Positions 24,011 through 35,623 of a stretch of 64,000 nt of DNA are shown piece after piece. The notes beneath the pieces were generated by a model, which worked only from the letters and a program-made list of their open reading frames with translations, did no database searches and had not been told where the DNA came from. Source of the DNA: Talaromyces rugulosus (lineage: Eukaryota; Ascomycota; Eurotiomycetes; Eurotiales; Trichocomaceae); the NCBI RefSeq assembly GCF_013368755.1, contig NC_049566.1:2108001-2172000 (forward strand), in the 5' to 3' direction. The first letter of the stretch is position 1; every line of letters begins with the position of its first letter. A program made the translations under genes and the position numbers.

Positions 24011-25840
24011 TAGGGGGTCCTTGGCTTTCCCGGTTTGTGCATAGTAAAAATTTTTTTAGCTCCATATAAAGTAGGTGGGGATTTGAAATTACGGAATGTA
24101 AATTTATCTATGCTAAAAGTATTAACTAGCTAATTGGCTAGTCTTACTGCCCTAACTATAAAGACATAGGAGATAAAGTAAAGGGCTATAAAGGTAGTAG
24201 TAAGAAGAAAGACAATTATTGAAATTGTAAGGATTGTCACTTATTTCCCTTCCATTTTGAGAGTGTTGATAGTTCCTGATCATAATCCAGCAAATCGAAT
24301 TTATACTACGATGCATAGTGCCACAATGACGTTCTAATTTGCGAAGGGTAACGCAGGCAAGTTTGGGGCATTGCCTCCCCATATCTAACTTATAATGAAT
24401 AACTAACAAATCAACCCTCAATAACACTATATAAGATGACAAGTCTATAATGCATGAATAGATCTGTTAGGTCGATATAGTGAGGCCTCGACGATAATGA
24501 ACACAGTTGACTTCGTTGTTTCGACTGTGTTCAATGAGTATGATTGTGACTCAAAATCTCCATTAACTCTGGGGGCAGTGGAGTCACTAGTATAGGTTTG
24601 TCCTATTATTTTTAGGCCTAGAAGTTTATTATTTTTTAATAATAACGAGAAAGTGAGGGCCTAGTCAAGGACTGCCTAACTATCTAGGTCGATTGCCGCC
24701 GGCCAGTCTACTCAGTAGCAAGTCTGGTCACTTTACAAGCAATCAACGATCTCAGAAATGTATATACAGATAACAAAGTTGAAGTCGTTCATCTAGTATA
24801 AAGTTGACAGGGTTATTATACGGCTATCCCGGATATGGCGATGGCAGCGCATAAATCCACTCCGGAAGTCTCATTGGATATCAACTATTCCTTGTATTAT
24901 CATGAGTTTGATTCTAAGCGTTGATATGTTCTGGTAATCATTGTTCAAGATGCGGTAGTAGCGAATCTCTAACTCGATTACCGATAAAGCGTCACAAATT
25001 TGTACATCAGTGTGTTTTGGCGAGAGCGGTAAAGTGAAGACAATAAAATTTGACAGTCTCTACGGCGCCTCTACATTCATTTGAGAATGCCAGTGGATGT
25101 CATGAAAGAACAAGTGACATAAAAACATAAATCTATAATGTATATAGGTGCTCAATATTAATATACAAAGTCGAAAATCTACTTGTAAGGATCTTCGACT
25201 ATAGCACGCCAATAAAATACAACCCTCTTCAGCCTCGTTTATGTTAGACACCACGGAACGATGCTAGGGAAAGCGGAAAACTAGGCAAACAGGAGAGACA
25301 AATATCTGAGATACATTCTAACATAGTATACTAAAATGTTTAGGCAGCTTTAGATCACATAATGATACATTCTGATGTGTCCTACGATGGAAGCACGTGG
25401 CATATTGCTTACACTATTGTACGGACTCGGGGTATTATAGTCCAGCCGTTTAGATACACATATCGGAGCTGGAGTGACCGTGCTATAATCGGTTTGGTGG
25501 GACTACATTTTTGTTCTTCGTTAGGTGTAGCGGATACACCTATCGTACAAATAGGAGACTTTGCCCCACGGTACCAGTATCGGCATTGCTTACACTATTT
25601 CGACATGCTGACATCCTGTACCATTTGGCGTTAGCCGACGTCCCTTGCTTCTGCCCCTGCAATTACAGTATTGTTCGTGTTCAATGTGTACACTATATTG
25701 AGAAGGCTTGGAGGAGTTTTGGGGGGGAGGGGTCTAACAGATCTAAGAGTCAGATTAAGATTCTCTAGCTATCAGCGTTATTTGTATATGTCCTACTACA
25801 TAACGTTCTCAAGGGCCATATTCATGCTCTTCTACTACTT
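24011..25840. other. Gene-poor AT-rich island downstream of the transposase relic
   Basis: No credible gene. Open frames around 24150-24440 and 25360-25770 lack recognisable domains and look like chance. A short inverted repeat lies at 24498-24543. Confidence 0.55.
24498..24543. repeat. Inverted repeat, 10-base perfect arms
   Basis: TGAACACAGT (24498-24507) and ACTGTGTTCA (24534-24543) are exact reverse complements separated by 26 bases. Extending inward gives arms of about 13 bases with one mismatch. It could be a remnant of a transposon end or simply a hairpin. Confidence 0.7.
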
Positions 25841-28800
25841 TTAGTCTGGTTTGGCCCTTCTTTCGAAGGCTTCAAGGACGAGATCCTGAGTTGCATCATA
25901 CCATTCCTGTCCTTTATCTTGCGCGGCATACTCTCGCTGCCGGGCCATGTACGAGCCGTAGACTTGCCGTGCGAGCAAGATCTTCTTTTCCGTGGGCGAA
26001 AGTGAAGAAGCGCTGATTGACTTGTACATTCCTAGGAACGGGTATGCAAAGAGACCAAACATGCCTATACAAGCATAGTTAGTCTTTGTATGCTTAAGAA
26101 TCTTAACCGAGTCATTCTATAACTAGTAATGATATCTTCATATGTGGAAAATGAGTCCGAAATAAGAACATACCTGCGCCTGGTCCTGTGACAAGTCCCA
26201 TGACTCCCTTTCCAAGTCCCTTCCCAAAGCCTGCCCAGCTGCCTTCTTTCGCGCCTTCGTAGGGCTGCATGACAGCCCCAGAGAGTCCGTCCACGAAGCC
26301 GTACACGAACGTCTAGAATTTAGAATTCGTTAGTGCGAGCTGATTTAACAAACCAAAAAAAAAAATCCACTCTGTATGTACCTTTCCAGCGACCACACCG
26401 CCACTTTTCCAGTCCTTGACTTGGCCGTGATTTCGAACTTCATCGCCGTATAGTCGCGGTAAATGATGTAGGCCTTCTGTTATGGCCAAAGGAAAGTCAA
26501 CAAGAGTAGCCTTGGGAAGAACTCCCACCATCTTGCCAAATCCGTTTCCGAACGTAACTGCTGCCTCTTTCTTCCCTCCTCCATCTTCTTTGCTTCGGAA
26601 GCCCCTGGCGGGACCTGTAAATACTTGACTGAAGCCAACTGTGAAGTCAAACAACACGCCCAAAAGAACAGAACTGCCGGCGCTCACAGGGTCCCAGCGT
26701 TGATTCTCTATTGTTATGGGTTTGGGTTGGTAGCTAATGTTGAACACGTGAGCGGATCCACTCTAAATGGTCATGGGTCCTCCCAGGACAACTCACAGCT
26801 TAAAATGTTTAGCCTCAATCTTTTTATTCTCCGTCAAGATAAAGGCGGCCTTGTCTGACAGTTTAAGAGGTTTCCTTTTTTTAGACTTAGCATACAGCCA
26901 AACAGCGGGTTCATCCGGAAGTAGATCGCATCGTAAAGTGTCCACAGGTAAATGGCTGTGGAAAGAACATGACGCAGCCCGAACTCCATTGTCTGCTTTC
27001 ATTTTCTGAGAGATTTTCACAGCTGCGTTAACTGCTTCTGGCGTTAGGCAATATCGAATAGCTTCCGCTAAGTTGTTTTCGTTCAAGGATTTATGGTGAA
27101 TAGGGGATGGACCAGCTCGGGCAGCAGCAATCATCTGACCCCAGAAAGCTTGACTATAAGTTGGTTGTAAGTTAGCTCATGCTTCAACCAAAACTGATTT
27201 TTCTTGTCCTTGGTGACATGCTTCGTAGCTGAGCCAAGTGTCCAGGAGCCCCTCATCATTGAATTCAAGAAGTGAGTACTTACTCGCCAAAGAAAGGGAC
27301 TATAGTCGTCGGTCGTGCATTGAGAAGACCACACGCAGTGGTACCGGCCCCACCGTGATGCACAACACATGATACGTGCTTGAACAGCCATTCTGTATTT
27401 AAATCAGTGCCAGTTCTTTCCAGAGTTATGAAACCAGGATAGTATACCATGCGGGCAGTCGCCTAGGAACAACACATTTGGATCTTGCTGGCCGTTACCA
27501 AGTTTACTCCAGCCGCGGGATATTATGGCCCGCACACCACACGCTCTGACTGCGGCTAGCAGTATAGCGGTCATTCTTTCTGCATCGTCCATGACAATAC
27601 TGCCGAAGCCAATGTACACTGGTGGCGGGCCACTTCTTAGGAAATAATACAGCTCATCGTCAGGGGCATAGGATGGCTCTTCCCTGAAGAAGAAACCACA
27701 CACATCTTTTGCAAGTTAGTATCTGTCCATAATATTACTTCAGAAGCGAGAGAGCGGAAGAAGGGAAAAAGAAAAACACTACAACTCACCAATATGATTA
27801 CCCCAGTCTTGGGGCTTTGGCACGAAGGCTGGGGACCAACAGTAGGTGAAAGGTATCTGCAGGGCCTCGGTGATTGAGGGCCCTGTCAATATTGGCACCG
27901 GGTCAAGACTCAGCGACTTTCGACGCCATTCATTTACAACGCTGGCAAGACTGACTCTTCGTTAGCGAGAATCCTGAAAGTAACCTTACCGGAAAAAAAA
28001 AAGCCTTTACCCTTGCCACGTCATCAGTTCTACCAAACCGTAAGACAGATAGTTCGTTGTCATTGGATCCGCATGCGTCCGTACAATGTTTGCCAGGGGA
28101 TGAGGAAATGCCCTTGTAGGGCTCCAAGGCATGGTGAACATGAGGTGAAGGGGAACTCCTAAGGCTTGTGCACAATGCACATGGGCAAAACTAGGTGGAT
28201 TGGCGATGATGGCTTCGGCGACAAATGGGATATTATTCTCGGGGTCTGGTTCAATACACGACCTCCAGCAGCCCTCTAGCATTCTGTATACAATCTTGCG
28301 CTTTTTTGAGATCTCACCACTCATGAGAGTTTCAAAATTTGGAATGATGCCGGGATTCTTGACCATGTACTAACAAAAGATTAGTAAATGAAGGGCCATA
28401 ATAAGGACCATACACGCACAGCCATAAGGGATGATGGATCTCCGCCGATGGGGAAGAACTCAAAGCCGGCTTGGGTAACGAAGTCTCGAAAAACATCGTG
28501 AGTAGCGATCCTTACTCGATGTCCGGCGCTTTGTAGCTCGCGCCCGAGGGCTAAGAACGGCTGCACATCCCCTTAACTAGTGAGTTTTTTTTTTCCAGTA
28601 TGAATCCGGGGCCCATACACATGTCACATACCTCTACTACCGACAATTTGAACCACGACGTTCAAGCGTGGAGATTTGGAGTTGCTAATATTCGGTATCG
28701 TGTAGGGCTTCTGTTGAGAGGGCGTCGGGATCGATAGGCCTTTTGCAGTGAGGAGACTGATAGCAGCTCGTCCATCATCTAGATGCAGGTTGAAGTTAGT

Positions 28801-29010
28801 AGAACCAATCTCTCGATATGTCTGCCTTGACTCACCTTGAGCAACAACCGTCGTTGACGCTCGGTTCCCCGATTCGACCAACTCGTAGACCGGTGGCTCG
28901 TCCCAGTGGTTGTCAGGCGGAGGATCCAAATCATCGTCCCGGGCCACGGGGTTGGAAAAACCGCTGTGGACGTTTTGAGCCCCCTCCTTCCTTCTTTTCT
29001 CTTCCGCCAT
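25841..29010 (-). CDS. UDP-glucose:sterol glucosyltransferase-like protein with VPS13/ATG2-like C-terminus
   Basis: About ten exons read leftward from [10 protein letters not shown]. The GT28-type N-terminal block [17 protein letters not shown] is created by the first splice. The nucleotide-sugar pocket [12 protein letters not shown] followed by PFFGEQAFWG lies near 27390-27120. These are hallmarks of fungal sterol 3-beta-glucosyltransferases (GT1). The GRAM and PH domains of Atg26 are absent. The C-terminal third (25841-26750) is Gly-rich with a repeated GKGxxGLVTxP pattern, as in [20 protein letters not shown], which resembles the C-terminal region of VPS13 and ATG2 lipid-transfer proteins. 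Substrate is inferred, not shown. It lies downstream of, and on the same strand as, an Upc2-like regulator. Confidence 0.82.
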
Positions 29011-29884
29011 GCTGGCTGAGTAAGAGTCATTGAGTCATGTGATGATCTCGAGCTTAGGAATGTAGCCTTCTGAGATTCGGACAGGAAGGGCTTGAGTCAT
29101 GATTATGTAATATACATTGCTTAAGCTTCTGGTTTCTGGGAATAGAGAGACAGGATTTGCACAAACTATCTTTGGGGTGGATACTCGGTTTGATCTACTC
29201 GTATACGAATACGAAGGCAACATGATTTTACTGAACAAACTGCCTCTAACGATAACCACGTGACCTGAGAACAAAACAGAAGTATGTCGCCACTGTTCAG
29301 ATCTTGTCTTGCTATCAAACACGTTAATTACAAGTCAGGGATTTTTCTTATGTTCTAGCTAGGACCACCATGGGTTGGCGCAAACAGAATAGTGCAGCCT
29401 GGCACAGCGTCTTCTGTTATGGCAGTACCAAATGAAGGAGATTATAAATTGGTGTTGGAACCAAAATCATATGACTAGCAGAGTACAGAAGTAGGGGGAA
29501 GAAATTTCGGTTTTGCGTTACCTAAGTATGTGAGCTAATGCGTTGGAAGATTGGAGGAGCTTGGCGGTTTTCCGCACGAAGTCTGATGTGGAGTTTCCAT
29601 TCGCACAAACAGCCTCAGCTTCACATATACAACGATGTTTGATCTTTGACGCAGGTAAGAGGGCGTTTGGCATGTGTCGGAGAGAAAGAAGAGCCACAAT
29701 TGCAAGGTTTCGCCGGAAGGGGGGAGCTAGAACATTATTCTTCATGTAGACAATTGCGGGTTGTAACAGAATGCTCTAACCTCTGTAGGGGCACTCTGGG
29801 CATGTTTCTGCGATCAGCTGGGTCTGTGAAGGTAAGAGGAAAGTTCCTTATTGTTATAGTTGATCCTAGTAGCCGAATACCGGA
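29011..29884. promoter_or_regulatory. Upstream region of the glucosyltransferase
   Basis: 874 bases between the regulator's stop and the glucosyltransferase start. It contains a palindromic sterol-response-like motif at 29199-29214 (listed separately). No gene is seen. Confidence 0.55.
29199..29214. promoter_or_regulatory. Sterol-response-element-like motif cluster
   Basis: TCGTATACGAATACGA: TCGTATA overlaps its own reverse complement TATACGA, and a second ATACGA follows. TCGTATA is the core element bound by yeast Upc2 and Ecm22. It lies about 190 bases upstream of the glucosyltransferase start. A single TCGTATA is expected several times by chance in 64 kb, so only the overlapping, repeated form is notable. 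Confidence 0.4.
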
Positions 29885-31475
29885 TCAATTTTGTATACAG
29901 GTAGCAATCTTTACAGGCCACAACATAAGCCGATCCAAGTGGGCGTTGCATAAATTAGAGACAGATCTGTGGATCCTAAAGATTTCGTCTTTGAAAGAGG
30001 CCAAGAACCAGCGGTCCACCAAGGTGTTGACGACATAGAAATGAGCTAGGGTGGTCAAGGAAAGTCCCCAGACAGGGTCCCTTTGGTCATTAAGTTCGAT
30101 GAAGCTGATAAACTCGTGGGGAATCAAGCTGGGCCAAGACAGCACTGTAGCCTCTTCAAAACCAGCCTGAATGTCTGAATTATCTGGGGAGCCACACTCG
30201 CTGAATGAACATTGCAGCACAGAGATAATGCGCGAATAAAGCATTTCCAGGACATCTATAGCCCGTGGTTGTTCATCCATTGTCCACTCAGATGTCGAAG
30301 GGGAAACGGACGTGCTGGATTCATTGACATCGGCAAGCTGAACAGCGGCGTAGGCGGTTCTAAGCTCCGTGACGGCCTGACTAGCGCTCTCGGCAAATAA
30401 TAACAAACGCGACGAGCAGCGACTGAGTCTAGACAACGATGAAGCGAAGGGCAGATCTTTCCAGTACTCATCGCCATGGAAATGTAGCACCATCGGCCGC
30501 ATGCGGCTGGCCTTTAAGGCTGGCCATTGATCTCCGACCACGGTTACCACACCTCGGATTAAATGTATCCAGTTTAAATTAGGTCTGTTAAGTGTCGGGG
30601 TAGTATCTTTGTTTGAAGCCGAAACATAATGAACAGAGGAAACAGTCGTAGCGGGAGGATTCAGCTCGGGGACCTGGAGAGAGGCATAGCTAAACGCGAC
30701 CAGCAGTAGAGAACCGGCATAAACAGCTTCAGCATTAGAGTTAGAGATTGTGACCACCTGTTCTCTGAAGTCTCGCAGTCCTCTCTGATGGTGATCTATT
30801 ACTCCCCGCAAATCAACCGTTTCCGAGTTGTCGTCTTTCCCACCATATCTTTGCCTCGATCGCCCTGTGATCATATGAATACCACCCAAGGCAAGGAGCA
30901 GGTGCATGAGATAGCAATGCCTCCCGGCAAGATCGGGAACCACCCGACGCCAGACCATGCTTCGTTTCGGATGTAGACACATCTCATAGGCTGTATGCAG
31001 ATGGAAAAATTGCATTGAGAGGAGGTCATCCATGGGCAATATATTATCGTTTACCAGCGTGGAAGCACCCACCGATAGTGCTGTGTGTATCCTCAATGGC
31101 TCTAGGTATGATTGCGCACCAGGGGTACTGCCGCCACTCCGGCTTCGTGGCAGTCCTTGTTGTGTTCGGGAAGATGTGGTCGGTCTGTGGAAGATCGCTG
31201 AGTCGGGGAAGGAGCATGGCTCCCCCCGAGAAGAGCAGGAGCCACAAACAGGACGAGCTTCATCGCACTGTACGAAGGGTGGATCAGTAAATATCTGGAG
31301 GTGTTGGACGGTAATGCAGAGGCAGACTTACTTTGACCCGTCGTGACTTGCACGGGAAACACCCAAGGCGAGATTTAGAGTGGCGCAAGCGGTGTCTTTT
31401 CCGCGTTCGTTGATTGTCAGGAGCTGCTGCCTGTTCACCCGCATACGAGGCATCATTCATGGCCGAGTATAGCAT
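29885..31475 (-). CDS. Zn2Cys6 transcription factor of Upc2-like architecture
   Basis: Two exons (31475-31332 and 31267-29885) encode 508 residues from the first ATG; a second in-frame ATG lies five codons on. The binuclear zinc cluster GCFPCKSRRVKCDEARPVC, then GSCSSRGEPC, has the spacing C-x2-C-x6-C-x6-C-x2-C-x6-C. The intron falls between the second and third cysteines of the cluster. The rest matches the fungal-specific regulator region seen in Upc2-type proteins, with MVWRRVVPDLAGRHCYLMHLL near residue 140. Target genes are unknown. Its place beside a sterol-glucosyltransferase-like gene suggests a local sterol-related role, which is inference. Confidence 0.88.
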
Positions 31476-31588
31476 AGTGACATGAACAAGGATAAAAAGG
31501 AAGATCGACGATTATGAGAGGAGAGAAGAGGAAAGAAGGTGCCACCGATCATCGCGGCAGAAACTATGGCGGACAATACTCGCAGATA

Positions 31589-32067
31589 CGGCGGACGATA
31601 AGAGAAATCGGACAAAAGTCCGTCACACACCTTACCTTATCCACAAAAAAAAAATTTTTTTATTGCCACAATACTACTAAATAAAGATAATTATTTTCTA
31701 AAAATTATAAAAAGATTTCCAGAGGGGATATATTCTGCCAGTTATTACCGCTTAAATCCCATTAATTAGAGAAGGGAAGAAGAGAGGAATAAATTCTGCG
31801 AGTTATTACCGTTTTAAGTCCTATTAATCTATATTTTCTATAAAAAGAATTCTAATTTTAGATTTTATCATTTTCTTATATAATTTAATAATATATAAAT
31901 ACGATTATATTAAAAAATCTAGATCTTTTAGATTTAATATCTATATAAATTTAGAAAACAAGTAATATAAATATATAAAGGGTATGTAATTTAAAATAAA
32001 ATACATGTGGCGCTATGTAATAATTGTAAAATACTGACTTTTATCTAATTTCTCTTATCGTCCGCCG
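31589..32067. mobile_element. TA-flanked inverted-repeat element (MITE-like, Tc1/mariner-type target site)
   Basis: The ends CGGCGGACGATAAGAGAAAT (31589-31608) and its exact reverse complement (32048-32067) face inward and are bounded by TA on both sides (31587-31588 and 32068-32069). The similarity continues a further 12 or so bases inward with G-to-A and C-to-T differences. The 479-base interior is AT-rich and has no coding capacity. TA duplication fits the Tc1/mariner superfamily, and the lack of a transposase fits a MITE. It sits 114 bases upstream of the Zn2Cys6 gene start. Confidence 0.75.
31733..31830. repeat. Diverged direct repeat inside the inverted-repeat element
   Basis: Two copies about 61 bases apart begin TTCTGC(C/G)AGTTATTACCG and continue to ATTAAT with a few transitions. 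They show that the interior of the element is itself a small tandem duplication. Confidence 0.65.
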
Positions 32068-33371
32068 TAGAAGAGCACAGTACCATCCCTCACCGCCTGA
32101 TACCCAACACATCTGATACCGATACCTGATTTTGCCCATACAAAATCTACAAAACCTATCATTTTTCAAAGCTTATAACGCACCCAATTCTAAATATATA
32201 ATTTAATAAAATTTTATATATAGTTTAACAAGATCTGTGATAGTCGGGCCTGTGGAAAGGGCTCGGGCAGGCGCCGAGACGGCCTTGCCCGCTGAATCTC
32301 GGTATATATTGCTCCTACGCGTTTATTCTTCTTCTTTTCCTCTCCATGCTTGTTATTCTCGTTGAGCGCGCGCGCCTCTGTATGCAGTACTAGATAGTCC
32401 GAATTACATGAGAATGGCATCGTCACAGATCTAGAAATTATATAATATTAATTTCTAGTCTAGTATATGTGATGGCTGGGCATGACCTTGCTTTCTCGTC
32501 TCAGCTCACGGATAGGGCTCGGAGCCGTATAACCTTATGCGAGCCGCATTAGGAAATCACATCAACATCAGATGTCGGAGCTGGATAAGGAAAGGCGCCT
32601 CACATAGAGATTTAAATGAGAAGCGAGAGCCAGAGCTTCTGCTTCATTTCTTCTTTTTCCCCCTCATGCTCAATATTGTCTGTTGACAAGCACCTCTTGT
32701 ACGTGTGACGGACTTGACAGTCACCGCTAGTTAGACTCTGTGCAGGATCTTACTGGCACCGTGCCGGAACCCTAAGCCCTATGGGGATCACCTTAACAGG
32801 GTCTCATTCATCACACAGGCTTTGTGAGCTATCTCTGGCCTCTTATAAAGAATTGCCATACGTAATCCTTGCTTGAAATATTCCGGACATCTCCATCCTG
32901 AGTCAATAACTAGATACAAAGATAAAGGGCACATCCCGTAGAGATCTTCGATATGACGGGAATTTCCACAAAGCCAGGCACGAAGCCGTACAAAGCCCTA
33001 AACCGTCACAACTAGTGGATCCGGCTGCTCTACAGAATTCTGTTGTAGGCTGCAACACACTGTCAATATGTGCTTACCTCGAGATGTCTAGCATCCATCA
33101 TGCTTGATGGTGAATGAAACATTATATACTATAGTATGCCAGTTTTGATTCAACCAGGTTTGGCTGGTCATGACTTTGATTACCCTTGCTAGTACATATA
33201 TGGATTAGCAGTTGATGTATTGCAAGAAGGAGCAAGATTACCTCGCCGATATAGGCATAGCCGATGTTTGCTGCGGGACTTTGTCGTTAGAACTAGATGG
33301 GGCTTGTAATAGTATTGTTGGTGTGCTCCCCTGTACCCTGGTCAAGACTTGCCGCCTGTATTCCGTATTGA

Positions 33372-33589
33372 TATACGAATACGAAATTTCCCGTGAGGGC
33401 AGCCCGAAATCAATACAATCCCAGTCCTACCCACTCAGTTCCTCAGTTTGTTCGGAATCACCCAAAATTTGGAACTGGATCAATCGTTGAATGCGCCATT
33501 TCGCAAAACTCATTAGTTTCTACCATGACTACCGCAAAAATTCGCTACAACTGGCCCCGTACTCTATAACATATACTATACGAATACGA
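33372..33589. promoter_or_regulatory. Two TATACGAATACGA motifs upstream of the 283-residue gene
   Basis: The 13-base sequence TATACGAATACGA occurs exactly at 33372-33384 and 33577-33589, 157 and 362 bases before the start at 33746. It contains the reverse complement of the Upc2/Ecm22 core TCGTATA plus a repeated ATACGA, and matches the motif before the glucosyltransferase. Confidence 0.4.
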
Positions 33590-33745
33590 CAGAAGTAAGC
33601 CTGCTTCTCGAAGAAGCGGGGTGTTTTATACAATATATGATAGACAGGTCCCTAACTTAATCTTAAGTTGCAAAGGACTAGAAGCTAGCTAAATATATAT
33701 ATCTTGGCCTATTTTTGAAGGCCACTAGATGGCGGTGAAATCATC

Positions 33746-34664
33746 ATGAACTCTGTCTATTCTGATGATAGTTGTGAGACTGACTCCAGTGCTATTGCGA
33801 GGTATGTTCTTCTTTCAAGAGAAAAATTGCTTAACAAGCGGGAAGTATGCTAACCAATCCGATTACAGTATCAAAAATCGCGACTCCCCGTTATCACACG
33901 ATACACATTTCGCCCTAGCTCTGCCTACTAGAGTTCGCCCAAAGACTTTCGCTCTCTTTCCGAGACTGATGCTTCAAATTCAACAGCTTTCTGCCGATAG
34001 TCGTCCGAATCCGGTCCTTGATATCTACCAGCCCTCTATTTTTATGTCGGGAGCAGCTCGGTCCTTCTCCACGCGGCTAAAGCTTCGCAAAAGGGACATT
34101 TGTATAGCTCGGAGTGAGTACCTAGAGCCTCTTAAGGTCGAGCAAATGCAAACTGGTCGAAGCGAAAACAGCCAATGCCAGTACAAGGAGGTCGTATCAG
34201 TGATCCGTTCGTGTCGAAAGAAAAATGAAACTACGTCAAAATATCCCGTTCAGGGAGAGGTGTATTTTCGACAGGGGAAATTTTGGCACTGTACGACTGT
34301 TTCTGATGGACACTATCAATTCGCTATGAAGCATGAGGATGGGATCACAAAAATAGCACATTGGAAGAGAGATCGTAATACGGAGGTGAGGAGTCTCGGA
34401 GAATCGTGGGCAGGAACGTCAGATATTTTAGCTGGGGAGGAAAGGTTTTTATTTTCAATACCCGATCCAGCAGGTAACTATACTTCTCCATTTGCTGTCC
34501 TGACGAGAAAGAGCATTAAAGTGGTCTGTCAAGACTCCTCAGAGGCACGCTCCTCTTACACCGAACATCTGCGGGATTTCGGGCTCAAAAACTTGAATGA
34601 GGACTACTCTATCATTCTGATCTTCGGAACCTGGGTGGCATTTCAGGAAGGCTGGATTGAGTGA
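33746..34664 (+). CDS. Conserved fungal protein of unknown function
   Basis: Two exons, 33746-33801 and 33869-34664, join in frame to give 283 residues. A start inside the intron would give a less plausible N-terminus. Visible features are FALFPRLMLQIQQLS and PVLDIYQPSIF near residues 40-75, a basic segment RLKLRKRD near 90, and a C-terminal part with short beta-like strands. The arrangement FxLFPRxMLQxQQ followed by PVLDxxxPS is one I have seen in uncharacterised proteins of many Aspergillus-type fungi, but I know no function. There is no signal peptide or membrane segment. It stands alone, with about 2.3 kb empty on the left and 1 kb on the right. Confidence 0.7.
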
Positions 34665-35623
34665 GCACCAGTTAAATTAACCAACCTAACCTACAACTAG
34701 TAAATTATTCTCGCCAATTGAGATAAAGAACAGTTGCAAGTCTATCTCAGTACCGTATTACGTAGAAGTCCTATAAAGATCGGCTCAGAGAGATAGGACA
34801 GAAGGTCGTGAGCAAGCTGTACGTTCTGTTCAATACCAATGAATGGTCTCTGGTCATCTCCCACATTATAAATAGTGAAGAGCTTTCATAACTGCCGGAA
34901 GCCGAGGCTTCATATTCATACAGAAGTGTGAGCATTTTATCCTAAAGAGATAGATGTATGTACCAGTGTCGATCTTGGGCTTGAGCTCAGCCGTAAGGCT
35001 TCTAACCGTACATTTGACGTGGCTTTTCCATTTATATCGCAGAGACTCTCACGATAGAATCATGTACAGTAGCGGCTGGAAGGAAGTATTTTATTAGGGT
35101 GTTAGCTGGAAATATAGAGACAGTATTAGATCTACAGTATATACAAGGCGAATGGAATTGTGTAAGGTAGATGAGTAAAAATGATATAGTGATCATGGAA
35201 TGTTGTAGATGATTCCATCCCCTTTAAGCCTCTTATCATGCCGGCCGAAGGCAAGAAAGGTAGGAAATGTGCTAGTGGACGTCAATCAAACAGAATTACT
35301 GCGCTTACAACAGACTCGCGCGTCTCTGTAGACTTGCCATCTTCATGTGTGGTTGTGCTGCAGATTAATAACTGAATATATGCCAACCAAGCCAGTTCCA
35401 ACCTCTACAATTCAATGAAGCAGAAGATTTGAGCTCTCTCCAAACGTATTACTATGATGCTAGATTACCGTGTAGAGTATTGGGGCGCGCGATATTTAAT
35501 GATATTAATGATGGCTATCTAGCTAGCTAAAAGTAAGAAATAGTCCGAGGCAATAAGTTGAAGCTGGCTACGACATCCATTGGCTGCGGCTGATCAAATG
35601 TTTGTCGATGCTGCTCAAGCTCC
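34665..35623. other. Intergenic region
   Basis: Nothing recognisable. It lies between the 3' ends of two convergent genes and is moderately AT-rich. Confidence 0.55.

Larger units (their letters stand above)
31476..33745. other. Gene-poor AT-rich region with an inverted-repeat element
   Basis: 2.3 kb with no credible gene. It holds the TA-flanked element at 31589-32067, then mixed sequence with short unsupported open frames (for example around 33212-33490). Two TATACGAATACGA motifs lie at 33372-33384 and 33577-33589. Confidence 0.6.

Noticed and set aside
25362..25634. 90-codon plus-strand open frame
   Set aside because: No recognisable domain, no splice partners, and it lies in a gene-poor island.
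33212..33490. 92-codon plus-strand open frame
   Set aside because: No conserved block or promoter features; flanked by AT-rich relic sequence.
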